A stretch of 64,000 nucleotides of DNA from Marvania coccoides. Lineage: Eukaryota > Chlorophyta > Trebouxiophyceae > Chlorellales > Chlorellaceae. Positions within the stretch are counted from its first letter, which is position 1. The number at the start of each line of letters is the position of its first letter. The notes beneath the pieces were generated by a model. It did not search any database. It had not been told where the DNA came from and saw only the letters and a list, made by a program, of their open reading frames with translations. The position numbers and the translations under genes were made by a program. The stretch is from assembly GCA_963854735.1 (NCBI GenBank), contig OY978104.1:434001-498000 (forward strand). Reading direction: 5' to 3'. Below, piece after piece: positions 54,101 to 64,000 of this stretch.

Positions 54101-57100
54101 CAGCTTGACAGCGGCGGTTATGGAGCGGCAGCAGTTTCTCCGCCCTTCTGTGAAGCCTTCAGGATTAGCGACGCCGGGGGGGGTGTCTGAGCTGCTTCTG
54201 GCGGGTGGACCGCGGCCTTCGTCTGCGCCGCAGCTCAAGGGCAACTGGGAGGCGTTCTGGGCGGCGGTCACAAAGGACCACAACCACGCAGCGTTGATAT
54301 GGAATGAGCGGACTAGGGGCGAGCTGAGAGACGCCCTGCAGGTGCGTTTTTTGTCATTTTTTTCAATTTACTAGATTATATATGTTTTTAAAAAATTCAC
54401 TGCATATTTTGTATTTTATTTTGCTAAAATTCGGCTGGTACCTTATATTTTTTTTTCAAGTTCTAACCGACGCAAACTCCCCCCCCCCCCCCCCGAACAA
54501 CAACAGGCCGAAGAGAATGCGCTGCGGCTGGGGCGGCAGCGCGTGGCGGACTCCGGCGGCGCCAGCCCCCGCTGGAACGCCGCAGAGTTCCGCGTGGCCT
54601 ACCCCTCCCTCGCCTCCCAGCTCACCATCGGTGGCGTTCACGTAAAGCTGCTTTTAGACAATACAACTGACCCGACCGGGGTCAAAGCGCTGGCCAACCC
54701 CAAGGAGTTCTTCACCGCCGCGCACCTGCACTTCCTGCGGCGCGGGGACGCGGGGCTGCCCTCCCTGACGGCAGCCAGAGTGATGGCAGGCGGGGCGGGG
54801 GCGGCGGAACGAGAGCTGTGCGTACGGGCAATGGCTGCGACGTATGCTGCTCATGCTTTGGATGTTGGTCCGTTGGACGAGGAGGGCATCGCGCACTTGA
54901 TAGATCTCATGGATTCGACTCCCAGTCGTCCGATGCGTCACCGCATTTTAGAGCTGATTTCTGCGCTGGTATGCCCCGACGGCGTGCTGGGTATGGCCTC
55001 GCACGCCATTGAAGAGGAGGCCGACGCGGCGGTGATGGTTCTGGTGCCTGCACCTGGGCAGCGGCGTGCGCGGGAAGTTACAGCAGCGGATGTCGCTAAA
55101 GCCAACGCAGCGGCGCTGGTGCGCGCAGGCGGGGTGGAGCTGCTGGTGGACGTGGTTGCCGCGGCGCACGAAGCATCGGAGCGCCCCGCAGCGGCGCTGC
55201 AAACTGGTCTTTTGGCCGCTGCCCCCCATGCTGAGGAGGTGAAAGTATGGTTCTACCTCCCGGAAGCTGCCGGGAAGCTTTCCACGAGCAGCGGGGGCGC
55301 GGCAATGGCGGTATTTGAGGAGAATCGGCTGGGTCCGATCAGTAAGGCGGAGATCCGGCAGCTGTACGCCCGTGGGACGTTAAAACCGACAACTCCCTTC
55401 TGGACGCCTGGGATGGTGGACCCAGCGGCTCTGCAGGCGGTGCGGGAGCTGAGGTGGTGGGTGGCGGGCGGGGTGGGGCATTTGACCCCGTTTCAAGCTG
55501 CGGAGGTCGCGCTGCGCGTGCTGACTACGCTGACGCTGCTGCGCCCTGCTTCAGATCACTCAGGCGAGCCCGTGCTGCCCCTGCCTGCGGCGCACGCCAA
55601 GATGGCCTCCCCTCGGTGCCTCCCACACCTCGCGCAGGCCGCGCTGACCGGCGAACCCACCTTGGTGGCAGCGGCCAGCGCCTTATTATTGCGAGTGCTG
55701 GAGGCCAACGCAGAGGCGGCTGCGGGGCTGTACCGCACGGGGGTGTACTTCTTCCTGCTGGCGTACTGCGGCAGCAACCTGCTGGAGGTGGCGCGCCTTT
55801 TCAGGGCCACTCACTTGAAGCAGGCGTTTCGAGGCGCTGGCGCTTCGGCGGCGGGGCTCCCCCTGGCCGCGCGCTCCTTCCTGGGCAATCTTCTTCCAGG
55901 TAAATCGATCTTTGGTAGATACCCGCTGTCTCATCGTTATTTTGGCATATTTCTGGGCTTTTTCCTTCCAATTTAAGGGCCATTTTTCCTGAAACCCCTC
56001 TCTCTCTCGCTTTCCTGCCAAAGGAACGAAATTGCACCCATCTTACGCTTTTTCCTCCCCTTTTTTCTCCACTCAATTTATTATCACAAAAATCAACAGA
56101 ATCCCTGCTGTACGCGCTCGAGGCCTCTGGTCCCGAGGCGTTTGCTGCCGCCCTCTCCGGCGACGCCGACACCCCGGAAATTATCTGGACGCACCGCATG
56201 CGGGGCCAGCGCCTGGTGCCCCAGATGCTGCACCACATCGGCGCCCTCCCGCGCCGCCTGGTCCAGTGCTGGAGTGGCTCTCCCTACGAGTTCACTCCTT
56301 GTCCCCCAGTCGGGTATCCCGAAATCGCTGAAGAGCTGTGGTGCCACCGCTACTACCTGCGCCACCTCTGCGATGAGGTGCGGTTCCCGGCGTGGCCGGT
56401 GGTGGACCACGTACCGCTGCTGCAGGCGCTGCTGGAGGGGTGGAGGGCGGAGCTGGCGAGGAAGCCGCTAGGCATTTCGGCGGCGGAGGCTGCGCGGGCG
56501 CTGGGTCTCGATCCCGATGCGCCCGAGGGCTTTGCAGAGGAGGACATGAAGGCCGCGTACCGAAGGTACGCTGTGCGGTTTTATGGTTTCTTCTTATCTA
56601 TTTACTTTTAAACAGAATTGTTCCTCCGTGTCCCTGCCTCATTGCTTTTTCCTGCAAGAAAATAAAATTGCCTTGAAAACATCAGCAATCCTCATTTGTA
56701 GCTATTTTTGCTGTTAATTCCTAAAACAATGCTGAATATCTAACACGTTAATCTTTTTTACCGCTGTGCAGGCTGGCCCGGCAGTTCCATCCAGATCGCA
56801 ACCCTCAGGGCAGGGAACGCTTCGAAGAGGTGCAGCGCGCGTACGAGGTGCTCGCCTCCGGCGCCGCCGGCGGCGGCGGCGGCCCGCAGCCGTGGCGCAT
56901 CCTGCTGCTGCTGCGGGCGCAGTGCATTCTCTTTCGGCGGTACGCTTTCATCCTCCAGCAGTACAAGTACGCGGGCTTTCCTCTCCTGTTGGCCGCCATG
57001 GAGGCCGCGCCGGAAGGCGGCGGCGAGAAGGGGGCCCCCTCGCCCCCTGCCTTTCACTTCCTTTCAGCGGAGGTCGCTCCTCGGTTGCAAGCCGCCGCCG

Positions 57101-60100
57101 AGCTGTGCTGGCTCACCTGCGCGGCATCCAAGCTGAATGGGGAGGAGCTGGCGCGGTCGGGCGGGGTGTCTCTCCTGGGTCGACTGCTTACGAGATGCGT
57201 CAGCATCATGCCTTGCGATGTATCGCCCACCGACCCCGCTGCGCTGCTGGCAACGCAGCTCCTGCGCGCGTTCGCGTGCATGGCGGCGTTCCCCTCCGCC
57301 CGCAAAGACCTCGAGGGGGCGGAGCAGGTGCTGGAGGACGTGCTGCAAGCGACGCTGCTGAGCAGAGCGCCCTCGGCCACCGATGCCGCGCTGCAGTGCG
57401 CGGTACAGATGTGCCGCTCCGCGGCGCTGCAGACCGCGCTGCTGCGGCGCGGCGCCGTGGGGTACTTTGTGCCGCTGCTGCTGCGGTACGACACCACGGC
57501 AGGCGAAGCAGCGGCGCCGCCAGCTGCCGCCACCGACAGCGGCAAGAGCAGGACTGCAGCAGCGCTGAGTCCCACAAAGGCAGCAGCAGCAGCTCCGCAG
57601 ATCTTTGACCCCGAAGCTGACTCAGCGCGGGGGCCAGAGTTCTTAGGGCTGGGGGTGCAGTGGTCAAACATTCAAGCGGCCCGAAACCACCATGCTGCGC
57701 TCGCTGTGCGTGCTTTGGCTGCGCTGGGCGGGTACCCAGGCCTGCGCCCCGTCGCCCCCGTCAACCTCGCCGCCCAAGCCGCGCTGTCTGGCCTCTTAAC
57801 TGAGGCGCTCGCGCCGAGATTAACGGAGGAAGACCCTCGGGCGCTGTTGCAGGATCTAAACTCCTCAGTGGCGCGCCCGCAGGTGGTGTGGAACTCCAGC
57901 ATGCGGGAGGAGCTCCTCGCCGCCGCAGAAACGCACCGCGCCCGCCCCGGGGCCGACGCAGTGGCCTCCGCCGCTGAATTCTCGTACTCGGCGCTCAAGG
58001 GCGAGCTCGTGGTGGCTGGAACCTTCGTGCGGGTGTTCTGCGAGCAGCCTACGGCTGCGTTGAAGGACCCCGTGGCGCTGTGCAAGGGCTTGGTGACCAA
58101 AGTTCACGAGCTGGGGCCGGCGGAGCGCGGGGAGGGCCTTGCCAGCCCCCCGGCGCCGAAACTGGTGGAGGAGAACGGCGAGAGTGCGGTGGAGGCGGTG
58201 CGCACCCGGGAGAAGCACTTGCTGCAGGCTTTGGCGGCGCTGGGGCACCTGTTGGACTCGCACCCGCGGCTGATGGGGGTGCTAGCCACACGCCCTGCGT
58301 TGGATCCACTGCTGACCTGCCTGGGCCCGCCCTGCGAGATGGGACACTTCGGGCCGCTGTGGCCGGATTACGTCATTCCTGGGGATGATTTTGGCGCGCC
58401 AGAAGCCGCGGTTGTCCTGCCTAAAGACCGTTGGTCAGCGGTTTTAGGGGCAGCGGCCGATGGGCAGTCGGCTGCAGCGGCCTGCGATGCCGCGGCGGCG
58501 GCGACGGCAGTGCTGGTGAAGCTCACGGCTCACGCGGGGTGCGTGGAGGCCATGGGATCGGAGCGTTGCGTGCTGAGCATGCTGTGGTTGGCACATCGCA
58601 CGCCACGCCCAGCAGACATGCTGCGCGCACTGCGCCTGCTGCACGCCCTGGCGGGCACCCCCGCAGCAGCGGCGGCGGCGGCCCACTCCGCTGGGGTGTG
58701 GTTTTTGTTGGCCACGCTGCTCCCAGAGGCGGCAGCAACGGACGAAGCAGGCAGAGCGGTGCAGGAGCGGGCACGCGTGGAGGCGGCGGCAATGCTGGCG
58801 CGCGTGGCGGCGCACCCCCTGCACGGCCCCAAAGTGGCGCTCTGGCTGGGCAAAGTGCTGCCCCCTGGCCTTGTGGCCGCCATTCAGGTAATCCTTAATA
58901 TATTTACTATCGTTTAAATTAGCGCTTACGACGCGGCGGTTGTTCGTGTTGTGAATGCGCCCTTTGCGTTAGTAATTCAATCTGTTAATGCATTATTCAT
59001 AAAAACCCCATATTTATTTTCCTTCGCATTATGCATTATAATGTGTTGATTTTTGTGTTCTTGCAGGACGGGCCGCCTGAGGCTGTAGTGGCCGCTCTCA
59101 GCCAACCCAGCAAGACCCCAGAGCTGGTGTGGACGCGGGGCATGCAGGCAGCCGTCGCAGAAGAAGTCGCCCACCTGGCAGGCACAGCACGCACAGCACA
59201 GGCGACGCGAGGCAGCGCAGAATGGACCCCGGGTGAAGGTTATGCTCTGCTGTACGAGGAGCTGCGGGAGGAGCTGTTCGTGGGCGGCATCTACGTGCGG
59301 CTGTATCTCAAGAACCCGGGACACCCTTTAAGGTGAGAAACACACGGCGTCGTTCATCAATTAGTAAGGGGACTCCTAAATCCCATTTTTGTTTAGAAAC
59401 AGGATGAGCTTCATTATCCTCGGAGTACATTGGGCGTATGAAAAAAACAGTAAAATTTTCTGTATATATTTATTCAAGGCGTGGATTGCAGCGTCAAAAG
59501 AGCGTTTTGAACTCTTATAAATGCGCGTTAAAATGGCATTACAACCTGCTCTTTCTTTGCAGGCACCCTCAAGCTTTCTTGGTGGGCCTGCTGGAGCGAT
59601 ACTGCACCACTGTAGCGCCCAGTGCTGCCGATGCCGACATCGACGTCAGCGCCGCCGTACTGCTGTCCGCTGCCGCCGTGGCCGCAATCGAACACCACCC
59701 GCTGCTGGCGGAGCACGGTGTGGCCCTGGGATACGTCGGTAAGCTGATCAGGGTGCTAGCACCTCGCGTGCCCGCTGCGCCTGCTCTGCCTGCTGCGCAG
59801 GGGGCCGAAGCGGAGGGGACTGCAGCGGAGAGCGTCCCTACTTCTCCGGCGGACGACGTCAGCGGCTCCGCGCTGCGCCTGCTGCATGCTTTGGCCGCTG
59901 CGCCGTCAGCTGGAGAAAATTTCGCGCGCTGTGCTCCTCCTGCTGTGCCCGTGCTGGTGGGCGCGGTGCGCTGGGGTGGAGCGGCGGCGGTGCTGGCCAC
60001 TGAGACCCTGAAACGCGCGCTGGCGCCCTCCAACCGCAGCAGAGATCTGCTGGTCGGAGCAGCGCTGGCGGCGGGGCTGTTGCTGCTGCTGCTGCGGGCG

Positions 60101-61237
60101 CTGGACTGGCGCAGCGCCTCAGCCGCCGCAGCTGACGAGGTAAGAGATTACCAAGTGCTAAACCGAACAAAATTTCCCGCAGTAAATAAATTGTTTAAAG
60201 CAGCAAAGCAGTATTAAATTTTTTGAGTATTTTTTGAGTTTTGTATATTTGGCGGAATTTTCTCATTTTTTTCTCACTGGTTTTATGCAAATATTTGCCT
60301 GCAGGCGAGGGATGAGGCGGTGCAGCGCGTGCTGTTCGTGGACGTGATCAACCTTTTGGCTCTGGACGGCGCTCACGCAGCGCAAGTGCGAGCTGTGTTG
60401 GATTCCTCGGAGGTTTGGGCAGCCTACAAGGGACAGCGACACGACCTGTTCCTACCTTTGGGCGCTGCAGACGCGCACGGCGTGGTGGGGCTGCTGAAGG
60501 GGCCAGAGGCTATGCGCTACGCACTACCTGCCCCTGAAAGCGTAGGCGGTGGCAGCGGCAATGGGCGGAGCACTGGCAGTGCTCCTGCTGCCCCCGCGGT
60601 GGTGCTTGCAGCAGCGCCGCCGGCGCCAGTGCCCGCAGCGATGGAGGCGAAGCCCTCGGCGACAGTAGAAGAAGCGCCGGTGGCTGCTGCTGCTGCTGCT
60701 GCTACTGCCTCGGAGGACGCTCCAGTGGCGGCAGCTGTGGTTGCAGAAAAAAAGATTTCTCAGCCTGTGGGCGAGATATTAGAAGCGGCGAGAGAGAGTA
60801 GCAGCGCCGGCGCTGCTGTTACTGGTGGTGGTGGCGACGCTGAAGCGGTAAAGCAGCGTGCTGCGCCTGCTGAGACCAGCGGTGCCCACCTTCCAGCCTC
60901 CCAGACTATAGAGGTGAAGGCAGCACCCCGTGCAGCAGCAGCGGACCCCCTGGCTATCAAGAAGAAGGCAGGGAGTGAACGAGCAAGCAGCGCTTCTTCT
61001 ACTTCTACCGCTGCTGCTGCGCACCCGCTGGGAAGCGCTGGCGCCTCTGCAGAGCTGCAGGAGGAGAAGGCACAAGCGGCCCTATCCCCTCCTGCTGTCT
61101 CTCCCTCAAAGCCTGAGGCGCCCAACAGCGGCAGCGGCACCCCTCCTCGAAAAAACGCCGCTAAGCCAAGCGAAAAAGAGCTCAGCCCGACGAAGGCGTT
61201 CTCCGACCCGCTGTCTGCGCTGATGGGCGGGAAATGA
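51152..61237 (+). CDS. GRV2: DnaJ-domain endosomal trafficking protein GRV2/RME-8
   Basis: Eight exons (51152-52718, 52879-54341, 54507-55899, 56100-56565, 56772-58887, 59067-59332, 59563-60139, 60305-61237), all GT-AG, encode about 2926 residues, longer than usual for the family. The N-terminus has the RME-8 lipid-binding type fold (KFSWRGNYRRILEITSSSIV, LAITNAWAFAGDPDLSN). A GYF-like segment lies near codons from 55243 (VKVWFYL, LGPISKAEIRQLY). The J domain is split by intron 4 and keeps its HPD (MKAAYRR, LARQFHPDRNPQG, FEEVQRAYEVL). Four IWN-type repeats are visible: LIWNERTRGELRDAL, IIWTHRMRGQRLV, VVWNSSMREELLAA and LVWTRGMQAAVAEE. The rest is ARM-like helices, and the last 220 residues are Ala/Pro/Ser low complexity. 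RME-8/GRV2 recruits Hsc70 to endosomes for sorting and vacuolar trafficking. Confidence 0.96.
54479..54494. repeat. Poly-C tract
   Basis: A run of 16 C in intron 3 of GRV2, 12 bp before the acceptor, so it forms part of the polypyrimidine tract. Confidence 0.85.
59370..59448 (+). repeat. Dispersed repeat family A, copy 4
   Basis: Located in intron 6 of GRV2. It reads GGGGACTCCT, TTTGTTTAGAAACAGG, GATGAGCTTCATTATCCTCG, then GAGTACATTGGGCGTATGAA, matching the copies at 1461, 10351 and 50141. Confidence 0.75.
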
Positions 61238-61714
61238 TGGGGCGGAGGGCCTGGTTGTGACGCCTCTTGTTTGTACATTGTTAACGCGAAATATGGCGCC
61301 ATGTGTTGGTATATTATAAATTTAGTTGATGTACTTTTGAAATGAATATAGGTGAAATTTTTCCCTACCAAGTCTGGTGTAAGCATAACGAGTAGAGCCT
61401 GTCGGTCTGCAGCCATCGCCCTCACCTAGCATGCTCTTCCTGGAAACACAAATGAACTATACATTTCGTCTCCTACAAAAAAAAAAAACCAAAAAAAAAA
61501 ACAGCGCGTGCACGCCTTCAGGGCAGAGTGAATGTATTAAAATTTTTCATTATAATGTATGTATTGCTGCAGCGGTGCTTTCCTCCTCCTCCAGCCATTC
61601 ATTTCTAAGTAATAATTAAAATTTCTCTGGGCATCCATACGAGGCCTTATTCTGCAGAGCAGCGTTTATCCTAATCTTACGAATTTTATTTTTGTTCGAT
61701 CCAATAAATTAAAA
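61238..61714. other. Spacer, no gene seen
   Basis: AT-rich sequence with A-runs at 61477-61500. It holds the GRV2 3' flank and the DUF1825 gene promoter. Confidence 0.45.
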
Positions 61715-62739
61715 ATGTGTGTTGTTCGCTCCGCCAAGAGCCTCCACCCCCCTCGTTCAACCCGTAGAAACACCCTCAATCTCACTGCCACACCACGCTG
61801 CGTAGCCGCTGCGTCCTTCCACCAATCACCCCTGCCACCGTCCCTGCGTCTTCTTTTGCAACCGGCAAACCCCCTGCTGCTGCAAAAACCCCACGCCAGC
61901 GGCAGGAGACGCGCCCTCCACGCCCCCTCCCACGTTCGCCCCGCAGCCTCCAGCGACGACTTCGGCAGCAGTTTTCTCAACTCTGAAATTGTGCAGCGGG
62001 AGATGGAAACGTTGATGAAAGAATTCACCACAGTCTACTCCATGTGGCCAAAGTACCCGGGGTATGATCTCGCAGGCAAACGAATGTATATTGACGCGAT
62101 GGAGAGCGTGTGCGAGCGGTTGGACGTGTTTTACGCTCGAGCTAGCCTGAGTGACGATCCGGTGGTGAAAGAGTTTTTGACTCAGATGTCGCGGCAGCTG
62201 CTATTTGCGTCCACTAATCGCAGCGCGATGCTAGACGGTGAGAAATGCACGGCTTGCGCCCTTGATTTTTCACAAGAGTGTCGCGTCTTTATTTTATGGA
62301 ATAGTTATGAAATAGGGACGGCGCTCAATGGTTGAAAAATAAAGAGGCTGGAGGTGAAATTATTTCCTGCGTCGATAAAAACGTGGATTTCGTCAGCTTA
62401 AAACTCGTTTAACCTCTTGAAAATGCAGGCATGCGGCAGCACGTCGCCACGCTTCGCGAACTTTGGAACGAGGAGGAAAAAATCGTCGACCTGCAGCAGC
62501 TGAAGGCTTTCCAGGGGCAGATCGCTGCGCAGGTAATGTCCACGGGGCCCGGCAACATGCACGAAAACCTCGCGGTGGAGAATATGTTGAAGGATCCCCA
62601 GGTTATGAGAGTCATGGCCACGCACCCTCGGGCGATGCTGGCAGTGCAGGAGCTGTCGCAGCAGGGGCCCGCGGCGGCTGAGAAGTACAGGGATGACAAA
62701 GAGCTGTACTCTGTCCTGATGAAGATTTTGTCGCCGTAA
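61715..62739 (+). CDS. DUF1825-family plastid protein, cyanobacterial origin
   Basis: Two exons (61715-62237 and 62429-62739, GT-AG, phase 1) encode 277 residues. The first 80 residues are Arg/Ser/Pro-rich and look like a chloroplast transit peptide. The mature part opens with FLNSEIVQREMETLMKEFTT, the signature of the DUF1825 family, which I know mainly from cyanobacteria and photosynthetic eukaryotes. KRMYIDAMESVCERLDVFYA and DPVVKEFLTQMSRQL follow. The second exon is helical (LRELWNEEEKIVDLQQLKAF) and probably specific to the eukaryotic form. The biochemical role is unknown. A plastid location is inferred from origin and leader. Confidence 0.85.
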
Positions 62740-63662
62740 AGTCGTCGTTTTTAGTTCACTGCAGAGGACGCGAGATGTTTTCTTTTTTCGACGCCTCGAT
62801 ATCCTTCGTATGGTGAGCTGTGGCACTTTTGACGCAGTATGGCTGTTTTTCATTTGATATTATTATATTCGTTTTCGGTTGTAGAGTACAGCATTTGGGC
62901 TCAGCATCGCTTCTTTCTGTTTTCATCTAAATACCGCCAGCGAAGCGACTGCCCCGGCGGCAGCAGCAAACAGCACTGGCAGCCTTCTTCACGTGTATTT
63001 CTGAAATTTATTAGTGACGTGGTGTAGTGACAGACAGGAATATGTTTCTATATCATGTAATTTTGTTGTATTAAATGGGAGGAAAGGCTTGAAAAATATA
63101 AAAATAGCGCTAGGGCAATAAAACTTTTCTATCTGCTACTCAACTCATTGCTGGCAGTTTGTAGTGCGCGAAATCACAGTATGAATAGAAGCTCGAAGTG
63201 TATATATGTGGTGAAACATGTTTAAAAAAAAACCACTGTGGTAGCGTCGCGCCGACAACCAGTCACCAGTTTAAAATATTGGTAAAACACAAAATAATAG
63301 AGAATGCTACCTAATATATACGCGCGTAAATGGAATGAAAAAATTTGTTAATGAATTTAGCTGAGAACTTGAATGAGCTCTGCGGAGAGGAGGGGGGCTT
63401 GTTATTGAATCTTCACTTGGTTTTGTTATGAAAAATGTTATGAAATTTCACTTTTTATGAAAAAATTTGGACCCGCCAGAACCAAAGCTCGCACAAGCGC
63501 CAGCCCAGCGCAGCTTTCACAAACGTTTCCATCGCGACTCGGATCATGGGCCGCCGCCGCCTCTCCAGCCGCAGCGCAACCCTGCGGTTCCCGCAGAAGG
63601 CAGCAAACTGGCGCCGCTGCGCGGCCTCGACCAAGGTTTGAAGCAGCTTGGTAGAACGTTTT
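62740..63662. other. Convergent spacer, no gene seen
   Basis: About 920 bp, AT-rich to 63450. Overlapping frames on both strands at 63457-63660 are GC-rich but mutually exclusive and lack motifs. They probably belong to the 3' region of the gene at the right edge. Confidence 0.4.
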
Positions 63663-64000
63663 TTACTCTGGGCAGTTTGCGATGCCGTTCTGGCAAAGGT
63701 GGGGCACTTGAAAGAAGGTGTTGCAGGCGAGGGCAGCCTGCAGAAGACACGCATTGTAAAAACTTGAATTTAACTACCCCAGCAACTTCAATCCAATTAA
63801 AAAAACTATAATACGGAACGCCGCGATTCAAGTGTCTCAGCATGCTTTTTGTAAGGCGGTAAAACCGCCAACATTTGGTTTCACGAACAGACCTGCATGG
63901 GGAGTGCCAAAGACAGCCGCACGCTCGATAACTGGAAGTAGATGGTCTCAAACAAAAACCACGCCACGAGGAATTCATACGCCGCAATTTTAATGCCGTT
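63663..64000 (-). CDS. Partial gene at right edge, probable membrane protein C-terminus
   Basis: The minus-strand exon from the window edge to 63893 is open and reads IAAYEFLVAWFLFETIYFQL and SSVRLSLALPMQ. A GT-AG join to 63737-63663 adds AALACNTFFQVPHLCQNG and a stop. Both pieces are in phase 0, and the first is hydrophobic enough for a membrane helix. The donor (GTCTGT) is weak, and the family is not recognised. The 5' part lies outside the window. A different gene model remains possible. Confidence 0.35.

Noticed and set aside
59333..59562. Repeat family A as an introner that created its host intron
   Set aside because: The repeat ends do not coincide with the intron ends, and one copy is intergenic, so it looks inserted in existing introns.
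1..64000. CRISPR array, phage or bacterial operon
   Set aside because: There are no regularly spaced repeats, no ribosome-binding-site-linked gene strings, and nearly every gene has spliceosomal introns.

Overview
This is nuclear DNA of a photosynthetic eukaryote, most likely a green alga (Viridiplantae). GC-rich exons are interrupted by AT-rich spliceosomal introns. Several genes are plant or plastid markers: IspF, an ABCD2-type plastid ABC transporter, a plastid-type M48 protease, a DUF1825 protein shared with cyanobacteria, GRV2/RME-8, and a large protein that resembles an uncharacterised land-plant family. A TPPP/p25-alpha protein, a family tied to cilia, suggests a flagellated stage. I cannot name the species. 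No tRNA, rRNA, CRISPR array or bacterial operon was seen. Exon borders were worked out by hand from splice sites, reading phase and family knowledge.

Layout. 1-15 kb: a secreted adhesin-like gene (984-2865), a TTI2-like gene, a TPPP gene, mitochondrial ribosomal protein mL46 divergent from SEC13, then two tandem secreted Ala/Ser/Cys-rich paralogues (9905-11339 and 12661-15076) with a decayed reading frame and dispersed repeats around them. 15.4-16.0 kb: a 603-bp MITE with perfect 33-bp inverted ends. 16-31 kb: a large plant-type protein, an ADP-ribose/CDP-alcohol diphosphatase, a plastid ABC transporter divergent from an organellar-type thymidine kinase, and an EMAPII/Arc1p-like tRNA-binding protein divergent from TIM8. 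31-38 kb: an ankyrin-RING ubiquitin ligase and a UNR-like multi-cold-shock-domain protein. 38-48 kb: a possible SNAPc fragment, an MFS transporter, the M48 protease divergent from IspF, a membrane RING-H2 ligase, a four-helix membrane protein and a degenerate region. 49-63 kb: a two-RRM protein, the 10-kb GRV2/RME-8 gene and the DUF1825 gene. The right edge holds the 3' end of one more gene.

Most genes are housekeeping: COPII and endosome trafficking, mitochondrial import and translation, plastid isoprenoid synthesis and transport, ubiquitylation, RNA binding. The unusual material is in the first 20 kb. Nine of the 69 introns I modelled start with GC rather than GT. One secreted paralogue has 13 introns, including an 11-nt exon between two of them, while its neighbour has three. 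Several short repeat families sit in introns and spacers.
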